The position numbers and the translations under genes were made by a program. Below are positions 24,745-32,877 of a DNA stretch of 64,000 nucleotides, one piece after another. Position 1 is the stretch's first letter. Every line of letters begins with the position of its first letter. A model generated the notes under the pieces. That model was not told the origin of the DNA, did no database searches, and worked only from the letters and a program-made list of their open reading frames with translations. Source of the stretch: MKSF01 sp037190225 (GTDB taxonomy: Bacteria > Bacteroidota > Bacteroidia > Chitinophagales > Chitinophagaceae); contig JBBCJL010000003.1 of the NCBI GenBank assembly GCA_037190225.1, positions 1 to 64,000 of the forward strand, written 5' to 3'.

Positions 24745-26331
24745 CTATTGTACGATCAATTTCTTTACCGCACCCTGGTCAACCTGTATGAAGTAGAGTC
24801 CGCCGTTTAAATAAGGTAATTGCACTTTGCAAACTTTATCATAAATATAGCCGCTCCATATTTTTTGCCCGAGAAGGTTCCATATTTCAAGAGCAGCTTT
24901 ACCGGGTTGTGACCGCTCAATAGTCAATACACCGTTAGCGGTAACCGGGTTAGGATACAGATCAAAGCCTTGTCCTTCGGAAGCCGCTTCCTTTATAGAA
25001 GTCGTTGTACTGTTTTTATAATAAAGAAAATACGGATGATAGCCTGATGGGACGGAGCGGGTAATACCGTCATAAGTCAGGAATGTATCTATCCGACCGG
25101 TGACAGCAAAATCACCATTGCCCGCAACATCTATGCTGCTCAAACGCCCTGTCTCTCCTGCCGAAGCAATAATATGGCCGTATATATGCCCATCCCTGTT
25201 GTATATCAGAACAGTGGGAACATCAATGTTGCTGTCTCTCCCGATAACGGTGGAATCATCCCAACGGATAAGAGCACGGGAAGCTCCTGCAATATAAGCA
25301 TTACCGCTATCATCGCTGCCTAAGCAGTATCCATTGCCCAGGGCAAAGCCGCATAAGGTATTGTTGGGCGTTTCTGTTGCCCATAAAAAACGTCCGTTAC
25401 TATCTATACGCGTAAGAAAAAAGTCTCCGCCCCAGCTAGGTCCGAGCAGCGTATCTGCACCGATAACAGTAGCGCCGGATAAATCGGCGCACATATATAC
25501 GCCCTGGCCGGGAGCCTCCGCCAGGCCTATATGAGGGGTGGTTACATTTTTAATCATTTTTATCCACTTAAACTGCCCGGAATTGTCTAGCTGCACCACG
25601 AAGTCAGCATAGGGGAACCCGGTAGTTTCGTGATGCCCGTTTACATCAACATAGAACGTGATAGAAGAGCCGCTAAAGTAGATATAATCTTTTGTTTTGA
25701 TAATCCTTGAGTTGAGCCTTGGGCCTGAGATCGTTGCCAGGATATCCTTAGCGCCTGTATTCAAATCATACACATACAACCTGGCAGCCTCGTAATCATA
25801 TTGTTCAATAAAATATAATTTGCCAATGCGCTCATCTATAGCCATATCCTTTACAGGGAAATAGGCATTAAAGGAAACGGCATGATTCGTATTATCAAGA
25901 TGCAGGATGAAAGATTTCGCATAGTTTCCTGTATCCAACGCAAGGGAGGTATCCACATCATACAATGCCAGTTGATGAAAGGCATCGCCAAGGATTATTT
26001 TTTCACCACTGGCGCTCAGGATGGTTTTCCTGATAAACAAGGAATCTCCACTGCTCTTCTCCTGCTCCAGGACATAGCCGTTCGCATCATAAGTTTTAAT
26101 GTTCACATCACCGTAAGGCAGCAGGCTGGATTGATAACGACTTTCTGCTTCAAAACTATGGATGATCCTATCCCCGCTCAGCGTTACGGCATTATAATAG
26201 TCAGGTCCTCCGAACCAGGTATTGGCTGTATCAACCTGGAATAGATGCAGGCTTTGGGCATTTCCCGGTGTTGATAATATCAAGCAACCGCACCATATAA
26301 TAAATAATAGCCGCATATACACATACATCAT
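24745..26331 (-). CDS. Secreted protein with T9SS C-terminal sorting domain
   Basis: A 528-residue secreted protein. Signal peptide 'MRLLFIIWCGCLILSTPGNA' (third in-frame Met; starts at 26331 or 26316 possible). The body reads like a beta-propeller of recurring 'GDGN.Y..G' strands ('DDSGNAYIAGASRALIRWDD', 'GNGDFAVTGRID'). The last about 75 residues, 'FDLYPNPVTANGVLTIERS' through 'LLGQKIW' to 'GGLYFIQVDQGAVKKLIVQ', form a type A T9SS sorting domain, so it should cross the outer membrane by the type IX system and be surface-attached or released. The gene lies between direct repeats of the ABC gene end, suggesting it was inserted. Confidence 0.88.
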   Translation of the reverse strand: MMYVYMRLLFIIWCGCLILSTPGNAQSLHLFQVDTANTWFGGPDYYNAVTLSGDRIIHSFEAESRYQSSLLPYGDVNIKTYDANGYVLEQEKSSGDSLFIRKTILSASGEKIILGDAFHQLALYDVDTSLALDTGNYAKSFILHLDNTNHAVSFNAYFPVKDMAIDERIGKLYFIEQYDYEAARLYVYDLNTGAKDILATISGPRLNSRIIKTKDYIYFSGSSITFYVDVNGHHETTGFPYADFVVQLDNSGQFKWIKMIKNVTTPHIGLAEAPGQGVYMCADLSGATVIGADTLLGPSWGGDFFLTRIDSNGRFLWATETPNNTLCGFALGNGYCLGSDDSGNAYIAGASRALIRWDDSTVIGRDSNIDVPTVLIYNRDGHIYGHIIASAGETGRLSSIDVAGNGDFAVTGRIDTFLTYDGITRSVPSGYHPYFLYYKNSTTTSIKEAASEGQGFDLYPNPVTANGVLTIERSQPGKAALEIWNLLGQKIWSGYIYDKVCKVQLPYLNGGLYFIQVDQGAVKKLIVQ

Positions 26332-26418
26332 TTTCTATATACAGACGTACTTTATTTGCCAATGGTTGGGTCTGATACCGGTAAGAACGTTTCGATTTGT
26401 ATCAGGAATCCCCTGTCC

Positions 26419-26490
26419 CACAGCGATAAGCTGACGGTGGGGCAAGAAGTGTATTCGCCTTTTTTGTTACGCTACCATACGTCCTGGTAA
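26419..26490 (+). pseudogene. Remnant of an ABC-ATPase gene 3' end (right direct-repeat copy)
   Basis: CACAGCGATAAGCTGACGG then TGGGG encodes HSDKLTVG, as at the end of the 24004 gene, then continues in frame as QEVYSPFLLRYHTSW to TAA. It has no start and no homology to the ABC gene further upstream, as expected for the detached end of that gene. Confidence 0.55.
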
Positions 26491-26542
26491 TTTTTATATT
26501 AATATTTTTTTTATTACATTAACGTTTTATGCTTTTTTGTTA

Positions 26543-26550
26543 TAAATTTG
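26543..26550 (+). promoter_or_regulatory. -7 box TAAATTTG
   Basis: Exact TAnnTTTG match about 144 bases upstream of the lipoprotein start at 26694. Confidence 0.35.
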
Positions 26551-26693
26551 GTTACCGGGTATTTTACATAGTATCCAGGAACATCCTATTGTTTGTAAAC
26601 ATTACAAGTGCTATGAAAAAGCACCAAGCTTTAGCCGGGCACTATTTCTGGACGACCCGCAAAAATTATAAATGACATTTTAGAAAGACAATC

Positions 26694-27254
26694 TTGAAAC
26701 AGATCATTTTCATAACGGCACTTTTTTTATTCGTTTCGTGCGGACAAGGTCCAAACACGGAAACAACAAAAAATCCAACAAATATTGACAACAATAATTA
26801 CGGGCAAACTGATACAAATGAGCAATCAGCAAGCACAACAGCAACCAAAATTGGTAAGGATAATACGCCTGCTGACATTGCACTGACATTCATTAATTCG
26901 TATGTTGACAACTGCAATAAAATGAAAGGATCAACTGGCATTATTGAGTGGGTTAATGCAAACAACCTGACAACAAATCGCTTTAAGACCGAAGTAAAAA
27001 CGATAATCGAAGCAGCGTATAAAGAAGACCCTGAATCGGGACCTGGCTTTGACCCGATATTTGACGGTCAGGACTTCCCTGACGAAGGGTTTGAGTTGGA
27101 AGCATTTGATAGCAAAACAAATTTCATAGTAGTTAAAGGCAGAAATTGGGCTGACTTTAAATTGACTATTAAAGTGATTGCAGAAGATGATAGATGGCTC
27201 GTTGACGGTTGCGGAATTGTAAATATTCCGGAAGATAAACAAAGTGAAAGATAA
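26694..27254 (+). CDS. Lipoprotein, DUF3828-like
   Basis: A 186-residue lipoprotein. The start is TTG at 26694, the only codon that gives the signal peptide 'MKQIIFITALFLFVSC' with a lipobox Cys at residue 16; a nearby ATG at 26672 is out of frame. An Asn/Thr/Ser-rich linker follows, then a globular domain 'PADIALTFINSYVDNCNK' ... 'DNRF'-like '.RFKTEVKTIIEAAYKEDPE' and 'DDRWLVDGCGIVNIPEDKQ' that resembles the DUF3828 family of small periplasmic proteins. It is AT-rich relative to housekeeping genes here and opens the AT-rich accessory run. Confidence 0.68.
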   Translation: MKQIIFITALFLFVSCGQGPNTETTKNPTNIDNNNYGQTDTNEQSASTTATKIGKDNTPADIALTFINSYVDNCNKMKGSTGIIEWVNANNLTTNRFKTEVKTIIEAAYKEDPESGPGFDPIFDGQDFPDEGFELEAFDSKTNFIVVKGRNWADFKLTIKVIAEDDRWLVDGCGIVNIPEDKQSER

Positions 27255-27546
27255 AAAACAGCACCTGATAAAGGTTGGGCGCCAGGCGGACCAAAAAGCA
27301 TCTAAAGAGGGGTTACGAACTTTTAAATAGTGTAGAAGCTAACCTCCAAGAATGACATCCCAGAAGAAATTAATAAGGAGAAAATAAAAAACGGCTGGTA
27401 ACAAGGGATCAGTGAAATGGCAGGGCAAGTTTATTCAGTTGTGATGTAACCTTTAATCTGTTGCCCCTAGTGGTATAAATGATATATTGAAGAAGTAGAC
27501 CAGATTTATAAAAATTCATTCTATTGCACGTTACCAGTAAATTTAT

Positions 27547-28080
27547 ATGGAAACTAACGATAAATTCATATCAGACCCAAATGAGTTCAGGAAACTACTA
27601 CAATTGATACAGAAATTCCCAAGGCTCCATAATACAATTAGGGATGACTTCTTATTGCTTTTAAAGATGACAGAAGAACTTAAAGCCGATACTGAAAAAT
27701 TTGAAACTCTTTGTCGAACTTGTATTAAGAGTTTATTTTCTTTAATAGAAGCAGACATTTATTACTATAATTTATTCGATGCATATGTAGGTTATAGCGA
27801 CAAAGAAAACTTTTTTGACAAGTTTAAAAAGACATTTAAACAAATTTGTACGACTTGGAACAGACAAGAATTGCAACAAAATTATTTTACCACAAAACTT
27901 GCCGACCTAAAAGAGTTAAGAAGCCTTAGAGATAAGTTGATACATCCAAAAGCAATCGAACATATTATCAAACCAACGCCTGATACATTTCATAAAGTGA
28001 CCAAAGTTTTTAATGATTATGATACATTTATTTCAACAATTATGAGCAATTTCTTTTTTCGTACCGTAATTCCATTTTAA
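27547..28080 (+). CDS. Putative HEPN-like protein (RX4H motif), possible RNase
   Basis: A 177-residue, all-helical, charged cytosolic protein in very AT-rich DNA. No close family is recognised, but the C-terminal third contains 'LKELRSLRDKLIHPKAIEHI', where R128-D129-x3-H133 fits the HEPN motif (Arg, polar residue, three residues, His) used for metal-independent RNA cleavage in many toxins and defence proteins. The helical pattern before it ('LCRTCIKSLFSLIEADIYYY') also suits a HEPN/MNT or Abi-type bundle. Non-catalytic HEPN-fold proteins keep similar motifs, so activity is uncertain. No nucleotidyltransferase antitoxin gene is adjacent. Confidence 0.6.
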   Translation: METNDKFISDPNEFRKLLQLIQKFPRLHNTIRDDFLLLLKMTEELKADTEKFETLCRTCIKSLFSLIEADIYYYNLFDAYVGYSDKENFFDKFKKTFKQICTTWNRQELQQNYFTTKLADLKELRSLRDKLIHPKAIEHIIKPTPDTFHKVTKVFNDYDTFISTIMSNFFFRTVIPF

Positions 28081-28183
28081 TAAAATAGCTACTGCAGGAA
28101 TAATTTCCATTAGTCTCTGTTACATTTACAGAATTAACAAGTTTCAAAATCAATATAAAGTAGGCAAACACTAAGATTTAATT

Positions 28184-28762
28184 ATGTCAAATCAAAAATT
28201 AAATAAAAAGAATAAATTCTTGATACCCTTATTCAATCTTATAACTATAACAATTATTGGCATATCGACTACAAGTTATACTACGACAGCAAACCCACAA
28301 AACGAAGTTGTTATGTCAGAAATAACAACCAATCAAACTGCTTTAAGTAAAAAGGATGTAGTAAACTTTTTTTGCGCCAATCTTACAGAATACTTCAACA
28401 CTTATAAATATTATAAAATATTTACAGAAATTTATTCTGATAAGGAACGACAAAACCCTCATTCTACTTCAAGAACAACCAAACAGGGTAATACTTACAA
28501 CATCGAATATATTGGTTCGGCAGGAAAATATATAATTGCCTTCTCAAACAGAAAACTCTCTGGTGCCGAACAAATTTTCACCTTTGGACGACAAACAATT
28601 CTTGGAAATGCGATTAGAAAAAAAATTTATGATACATACTCTGCTTGGTTAAAAAGAGTTGAAATAGCATTGAAATCTAATTATAACAGTGAACTTTATA
28701 TAGACGAATTAAATGCTGCTGTAGAGTTTGAAAATTGGTATAATAATTTAAATGTAAATTAA
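28184..28762 (+). CDS. Exported hypothetical protein
   Basis: A 192-residue protein with an uncleaved-looking N-terminal membrane segment or signal peptide ('FLIPLFNLITITIIGISTTS', about 12-31), then a Thr/Asn-rich stretch and a helical-plus-beta domain ('LSKKDVVNFFCANLTEYFNT', 'YIGSAGKYIIAFSNRKLSGA'). The ATG at 28313 is a possible internal start without the hydrophobic part. It follows the HEPN-like gene by 103 bases in the same orientation and shares its AT-rich composition. I do not recognise the family. Confidence 0.6.
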   Translation: MSNQKLNKKNKFLIPLFNLITITIIGISTTSYTTTANPQNEVVMSEITTNQTALSKKDVVNFFCANLTEYFNTYKYYKIFTEIYSDKERQNPHSTSRTTKQGNTYNIEYIGSAGKYIIAFSNRKLSGAEQIFTFGRQTILGNAIRKKIYDTYSAWLKRVEIALKSNYNSELYIDELNAAVEFENWYNNLNVN

Positions 28763-29041
28763 AAAGTATAGCAACTAATAAGGACTCGGCACAATAACGG
28801 GTGAATGGCTGCGTATAAACCTTATTGCTAAATTTAAACCGTGCGCTTTATATCAAAGGCAGCGCTGAAATATCGATATGCTTCAACGTTGGCTGCAATT
28901 AAGGCAAAAAACTCTCATTAAACTGAAATTCCGGACCCACAATGGACATTACTGCAACAAAACAAAAAACGAATTGGGCGTCTGTAATAACTTACTATAT
29001 AATGGCATCTGGCATTGCTTGTTTCGCGGCTAAGCTTAACC

Positions 29042-29263
29042 ATGCAGGAATCAGGAGTTGCCCGGATCTTACTGGCCCAATGGGCAACTGCTCCCAAAGA
29101 GAGTAAAATAGTAAGGATAAACTCCATCCAGGGACTATTCAACCTGTTGCAGCAAGACCCCGGTTTAGTGCAGGACTTTAATCTGATACTTTCTGAAATC
29201 GGGAAAGAAAACATACCCTCTTTAAATGCAAGGATCAGGAAACTACAAAATGCCAGCCGCTGA
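29042..29263 (+). pseudogene. Possible C-terminal remnant of a HEAT-repeat-like protein
   Basis: A 73-codon frame (an in-frame TTG lies further up at 29015). 'APKESKIVRINSIQGLFNLL' followed by 'QQDPGLVQDFNLILSEIG' and 'PSLNARIRKLQ' follows the pattern of the last repeat in HEAT/alkylation-repeat proteins (helix, 'S..VR..slqgL..L...dp', helix, 'sPslraR.rkL'). Nothing related is readable upstream, so it would be a decayed remnant. Composition is less AT-rich than the genes just to the left. The family call is by pattern only. Confidence 0.33.
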
Positions 29264-29407
29264 TATACATCGGTAACTGACAGGTGAAATATAAATACCA
29301 GGAAATATTTTACTAAATTTAAGCCTCAAAGTTTCGGCCTAGGCCTTAAAAGCTTTGCCATTGCAGCAAACCGATAAATATTGACAGCACCTATAACACA
29401 TATAAAA

Positions 29408-30270
29408 ATGAACAAGACATTGACAATTATTCTGACACTTATAGCTGTAAGTGTATTCGGGAAAAAGAATCCCACCGAAGAAGCGCAACCCATAGTTGCG
29501 GAAGGCAAGCTGCTGTACAGGTCGGAAATGGCTTCGTGGTACGGTACAGACCTGTTCTTAGAAAAATATAAGGACAGGGAAAATATTGGCGGCTATTTTT
29601 CATACATTGAAAATGACACGGCAAAATGTGTTTTCTTCTCAAAGGGAGAAAATCCAAAAGTGATCGGTACAATCTCCTTTGACAGCACTTACAATGTAAA
29701 AACGGCCCGGCAGACCTGACCGAAAGAAACTTTACCAGTAATGAATACGACCTCTATCAAATCAGGAAAGCTGCATTAATAGAGCTGCAAACAAATACAG
29801 ACGGGCTTTTCAAATTTTATGAAAACACCAACCCTAATATCATTCCCTTAATTAAGGGACAGGAAAAGAAAGTTTATATTCTGACAGGACCGCAACAAAG
29901 CGGAATTGTGATTTTCGGGAATGACTATCTGCTCACATTTGACAAAAACAACAGGCTTATAACCAAAAAACGGCTTCATAACAATATTATTCCCATTGAG
30001 TACGGTAATCCTGAAGATGGTGAAGAAGCTGCCATGACCATGCATAGCCATTTGCCGGAAACAGGCGACTTTATTACAGCTACGGATATCTGTACTTTGA
30101 TGCTTTACCAGAAATTTACCAAATGGAAAATGCACAGTGTTGTTTCTTCAAAATATTTGAACATATGGAGTTGCGAAGCAGAACAATTGAATATTATACC
30201 TAAGAACTTCCTTGATAAGATCGAAAAAGACCAGGAAAAACGCAACAAGCAAAAACACAAGTCCCATTAA
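29408..30270 (+). pseudogene. Exported hypothetical protein gene with a -1 frameshift
   Basis: ATG 29408 begins a signal peptide (MNKTLTIILTLIAVSVFGKK) and a 103-residue frame that ends at TGA 29717-29719. From the run of five A at 29698-29702, the -1 frame stays open ('NGPADLTERNFTSNEYDLYQ' ... 'NIIPIEYGNPEDGEEA' ... 'KDQEKRNKQKHKSH') to TAA at 30268-30270. Joined, the two give an uninterrupted exported protein of about 287 residues. A base lost from the A run, or a sequencing error there, is the simplest explanation. A separate internal start (29908) would give only 120 residues. No family recognised. Confidence 0.65.
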
Positions 30271-30332
30271 TGGCAGATTATTTACGAAATCTCAACATCA
30301 ACAACAATCTATACCAACGGAGCTAAGAAGGT

Positions 30333-30965
30333 ATGATGACAATAACAACCAGACAGATTACAGAAACAGAAATAGTGCTGCAACAGCAACGGCAACCGGG
30401 GCTTTATCAACGGACAGAAAATTTTGTGATGATGTTGATAGCGGTGTTACTATTGCTCCTTGCACCTTTTCTGATTTACAATAATTTTTGTCCTATTGCT
30501 TCGCACGTCCAGGCAATTTTCTGTATTGTCATTATTATTACCGCAACAGCTCTTGTTACCTGGCTAATCAGGAAGTATCAAAACAAGCTTTGCCGGCAGA
30601 AAAAACCGGAATTAGTTACACTGGAAGTGGAAGCAGTCCGTGTACAGACCTCCAAAGCCATTAAAAGAGAAGATTTTGAAGACTTTGGTATAGCCTATTA
30701 TCTTGACGTTACCCACAACGGACAATCCAAAACCTTATACCTGTGGGGCCAGTACCTGGACGAACTGGAAGAAGGTACTTTTCCCAATACAGCGTTTGAA
30801 TTTATCCGGTGCACCGGCAGTGATGAATTTATAAGCTTCAAAACATCAGGCCAATATTTTAAGGAAGCAGGAACGTTGCCGCCTTTCAGTAAAGCCATAT
30901 GGGAAAGCGGTACTTACCCGCTGAACGGGCAATTGCTTGACCAAAGTATCAATACAATAGTATAA
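30333..30965 (+). CDS. Hypothetical membrane protein with two helices
   Basis: A 210-residue protein with two adjacent membrane helices ('NFVMMLIAVLLLLLAPFLIY', about 30-49, and 'AIFCIVIIITATALVTWLIR', about 61-80), followed by a soluble domain of about 130 residues ('LVTLEVEAVRVQTSKAIKRE', 'YYLDVTHNGQSKTLYLWGQY', 'FIRCTGSDEFISFKTSGQYF'). The two helices in a hairpin place the C-terminal domain on the cytosolic side if the N-terminus is inside. The sequence is reminiscent of small membrane proteins found as single genes in Bacteroidota; no function is suggested. Confidence 0.65.
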   Translation: MMTITTRQITETEIVLQQQRQPGLYQRTENFVMMLIAVLLLLLAPFLIYNNFCPIASHVQAIFCIVIIITATALVTWLIRKYQNKLCRQKKPELVTLEVEAVRVQTSKAIKREDFEDFGIAYYLDVTHNGQSKTLYLWGQYLDELEEGTFPNTAFEFIRCTGSDEFISFKTSGQYFKEAGTLPPFSKAIWESGTYPLNGQLLDQSINTIV

Positions 30966-31271
30966 GCTATATATACTTGGGATATACCGGCAGACTTCAG
31001 TAATTTGCCTGTAAAGATCATCAAAATATCTTTGAACACATTCCGATCGTTTGGTTTTAAACACCTTTCTGCTGTTCCTTTACGACCAGCAGGGTTTCCT
31101 CACTGAAAAGTATAATCACAAAGACCATGCATATTACCGGTGGGAATTATATGAATAATTTCCGGCCTGAACAGTATGCCTGAGATAGGTATGCCTGTAT
31201 ATGCTTCCTACCGTCAACTGCTGGCAGGTAATATACAGGCATTATTTTATACTTTCCATCTCGTGCAGAAG
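30966..31271. other. Intergenic, convergent gene ends
   Basis: No gene seen. It contains an inverted repeat at 31191-31242 just beyond the stop of the minus-strand lipoprotein gene. Confidence 0.55.
31191..31242 (-). terminator. Long-loop hairpin after the 31272..32075 gene
   Basis: ATGCCTGTATAT (31191-31202) pairs perfectly with ATATACAGGCAT (31231-31242) over a 28-base loop; no strong T tract. Confidence 0.45.
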
Positions 31272-32075
31272 CTATTTGGCTTCTTTATATTCGATACGCA
31301 GCATTATAGGCTCCGTAATGACATCTTTCCATTTGGTTTCAATGGTGACCGGCAGACCGTTGTCATTATAGGTATAGATCCAGGTAGTTCCGTCCACCAT
31401 ACCGGTCATATTGTTCCGGGAAATGCTCTTTTCAAAAGTGGCCTCCGTACCGAAACCGGGCAGAGGCTCGATCTGGAATACCCGCCCTAAGCCAAAATCG
31501 GGCTTTGGATGATCGTCATAAGTAAAGCTTCTGGTCACTTCCCGGTAACCATTGCCGATCCAGCCGTCACCATCCCTGACCATCAGCTTGCCTTGTAGCG
31601 CATTGGCGGTCTGCTTATAATCAATGGTAAAATACTCAAACCCGTTCTCATCCACCAGGCTTTTTATGTTCCCATCAGGATGATACCTGTAGTTCCCAGA
31701 TCTCAGGTGCCTCCCATATTGATAGGTCTCATCATGCACAATCTGGCCGGCATCGTTATATTGAAGCACAATATTGTGGTTGAACTGCGGAAAAGCAAAA
31801 TCTGAAAAGATAATATTGCTGATCCTGCCGTTTTCATATTCAAACACATATTCCGTACGGTTCTGTGTTTCGGGATCGGCAGTGCTTCGTCTGAGCAGCT
31901 GGTTGCTGTCATTATATTCATACTGCGCCAGCAGGCGGTGCCGGTAGTCATACACTTTACTCACCAGGTACTTTTGAGCAGGGTCATTGCCGGAAGGGTG
32001 CTCAGTAATACGTTTACGGCAGGATAATATGCTGATGGTCATCAGCAAAAGCAGGGAAATGGCACGTACATTCAT
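31272..32075 (-). CDS. Lipoprotein with YD/RHS-like repeat strands
   Basis: A 267-residue lipoprotein with lipobox 'ISILSC' (Cys19). The mature part is built of short beta strands typical of YD/RHS-type repeats: 'KVYDYRHRLLAQYEYNDSNQ', 'NIVLQYNDAGQIVHDETYQY', 'GNYRYHPDGNIKSLVDENGF', 'WIYTYNDNGLPVTIETKW'. Such DUF-type lipoproteins are common in Bacteroidota and probably sit on the outer membrane; no enzymatic motif is seen. The gene stands alone, ended by a hairpin and followed upstream by an 800-base gene-free stretch. Confidence 0.8.
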   Translation of the reverse strand: MNVRAISLLLLMTISILSCRKRITEHPSGNDPAQKYLVSKVYDYRHRLLAQYEYNDSNQLLRRSTADPETQNRTEYVFEYENGRISNIIFSDFAFPQFNHNIVLQYNDAGQIVHDETYQYGRHLRSGNYRYHPDGNIKSLVDENGFEYFTIDYKQTANALQGKLMVRDGDGWIGNGYREVTRSFTYDDHPKPDFGLGRVFQIEPLPGFGTEATFEKSISRNNMTGMVDGTTWIYTYNDNGLPVTIETKWKDVITEPIMLRIEYKEAK

Positions 32076-32877
32076 TAAAGCAAAAATTAAGGAGTTAGGA
32101 AATAAGCATATCTGCCGGCAGCGGCTACTGCTTCAAACATCTTCATGAATATAAACGGTCATTTCAGATTCGACCTTAGCGTTTCTCAGCTATTTTTTAC
32201 CGGCGATCTAAAACAGTGTCTCCTGATAAAATCCGGCAAAATAATCAAGCAACAAAGCTTTCATATAAAAGCTGTAGATATAGCTATGAATACCCGGGCA
32301 CGCTATAGTACCTTTTGGCAGCGAAAGCGTTACCTGGCTCACAGAGAACACACTTGTCAGCGAAACGTAGCTGCAATAACAGGTTGTTTCCTATAAGTCT
32401 TGATTAATTATTGAGAAAATTATCTCCGAGTAATAGCAGCGGGAGTTGCCCATCTTACTCTAAGTGGGTAATTTTTTGCTCATTCCCATTGCGGCAGGAA
32501 AGATATTTCCCGGCCCATTAAATATTATTGCTGCTTTTTTAAAGGCCCCGGACAGCATACATCAGGTAAGCACATTGCAGCAGGCCATCCCGTGGTAACA
32601 TTGATTACAAAGCCTGTTTATATTAAAGATGCGCAATTACAGTGCCGTTTCTCCTCAGGCTGATTTATAATTATCCTGATCCCGGCCATAAGCATCGGAT
32701 ATGCTTTCTAGGGACTGGCAAAGTATTTGTATTTTATCTTATACCCGGTCACGATCTCATCCTGCGTATCCCGGAATCTCAGGACTCCAGGCATTACCCC
32801 TGCTGATTCCCGGGCTTCGGATCAGTTGCAGTCATCAATACTCACATTATTTCTATCACCCATTAAATTTTTAGATC
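32076..32877. other. Long intergenic region with a dispersed-repeat copy
   Basis: About 800 bases without a credible gene. It holds dispersed-repeat copy 3 (32248-32397) and a weak hairpin with T tract (TTGCCCA...TGGGTAATTTTTT, about 32446-32477). The 83-residue plus frame at 32145-32396 lies over the repeat and is not accepted. Confidence 0.6.
32248..32397 (-). repeat. Dispersed repeat, copy 3
   Basis: On the minus strand: CTTATAGGAAACAAC (aligns with CTTACAGGAAACAAC of copy 1), then TGTTATTGCAGCTACGTTTCG (copy 1: TGCTATTACAGATATGTTTCG), TTCTCTGTG, TTTCGCTGC, and finally ATATGAAAGCTTTGTTGCTT. It lacks the ATTCCGAACG segment of copies 1 and 2. Confidence 0.62.

Larger units (their letters stand above)
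26332..26693. other. Intergenic with ABC-gene remnant and a -7 box
   Basis: Holds the right copy of the direct repeat with an open 24-codon tail (26419-26490), a TAAATTTG box (26543-26550), and a 20-codon frame (26613-26675) that is probably fortuitous. DNA becomes strongly AT-rich from about 26500. Confidence 0.6.

Noticed and set aside
24646..26418. Insertion sequence between the direct repeats
   Set aside because: No transposase gene and no terminal inverted repeats are visible; only the T9SS gene is present.
26613..26675. 20-codon frame MKKHQALAGHYFWTTRKNYK before the DUF3828-like gene
   Set aside because: Too short to judge; no conserved neighbour or regulatory feature supports a leader peptide.
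29696..29703. Programmed -1 frameshifting at GTAAAAAC
   Set aside because: The run is not a canonical X-XXY-YYZ slippery heptamer in the zero frame and no strong downstream stem was seen; a mutation or sequencing error is simpler.
32145..32396. 83-residue plus frame in the long intergenic region
   Set aside because: Covers dispersed-repeat copy 3 antisense; codon content is not protein-like.
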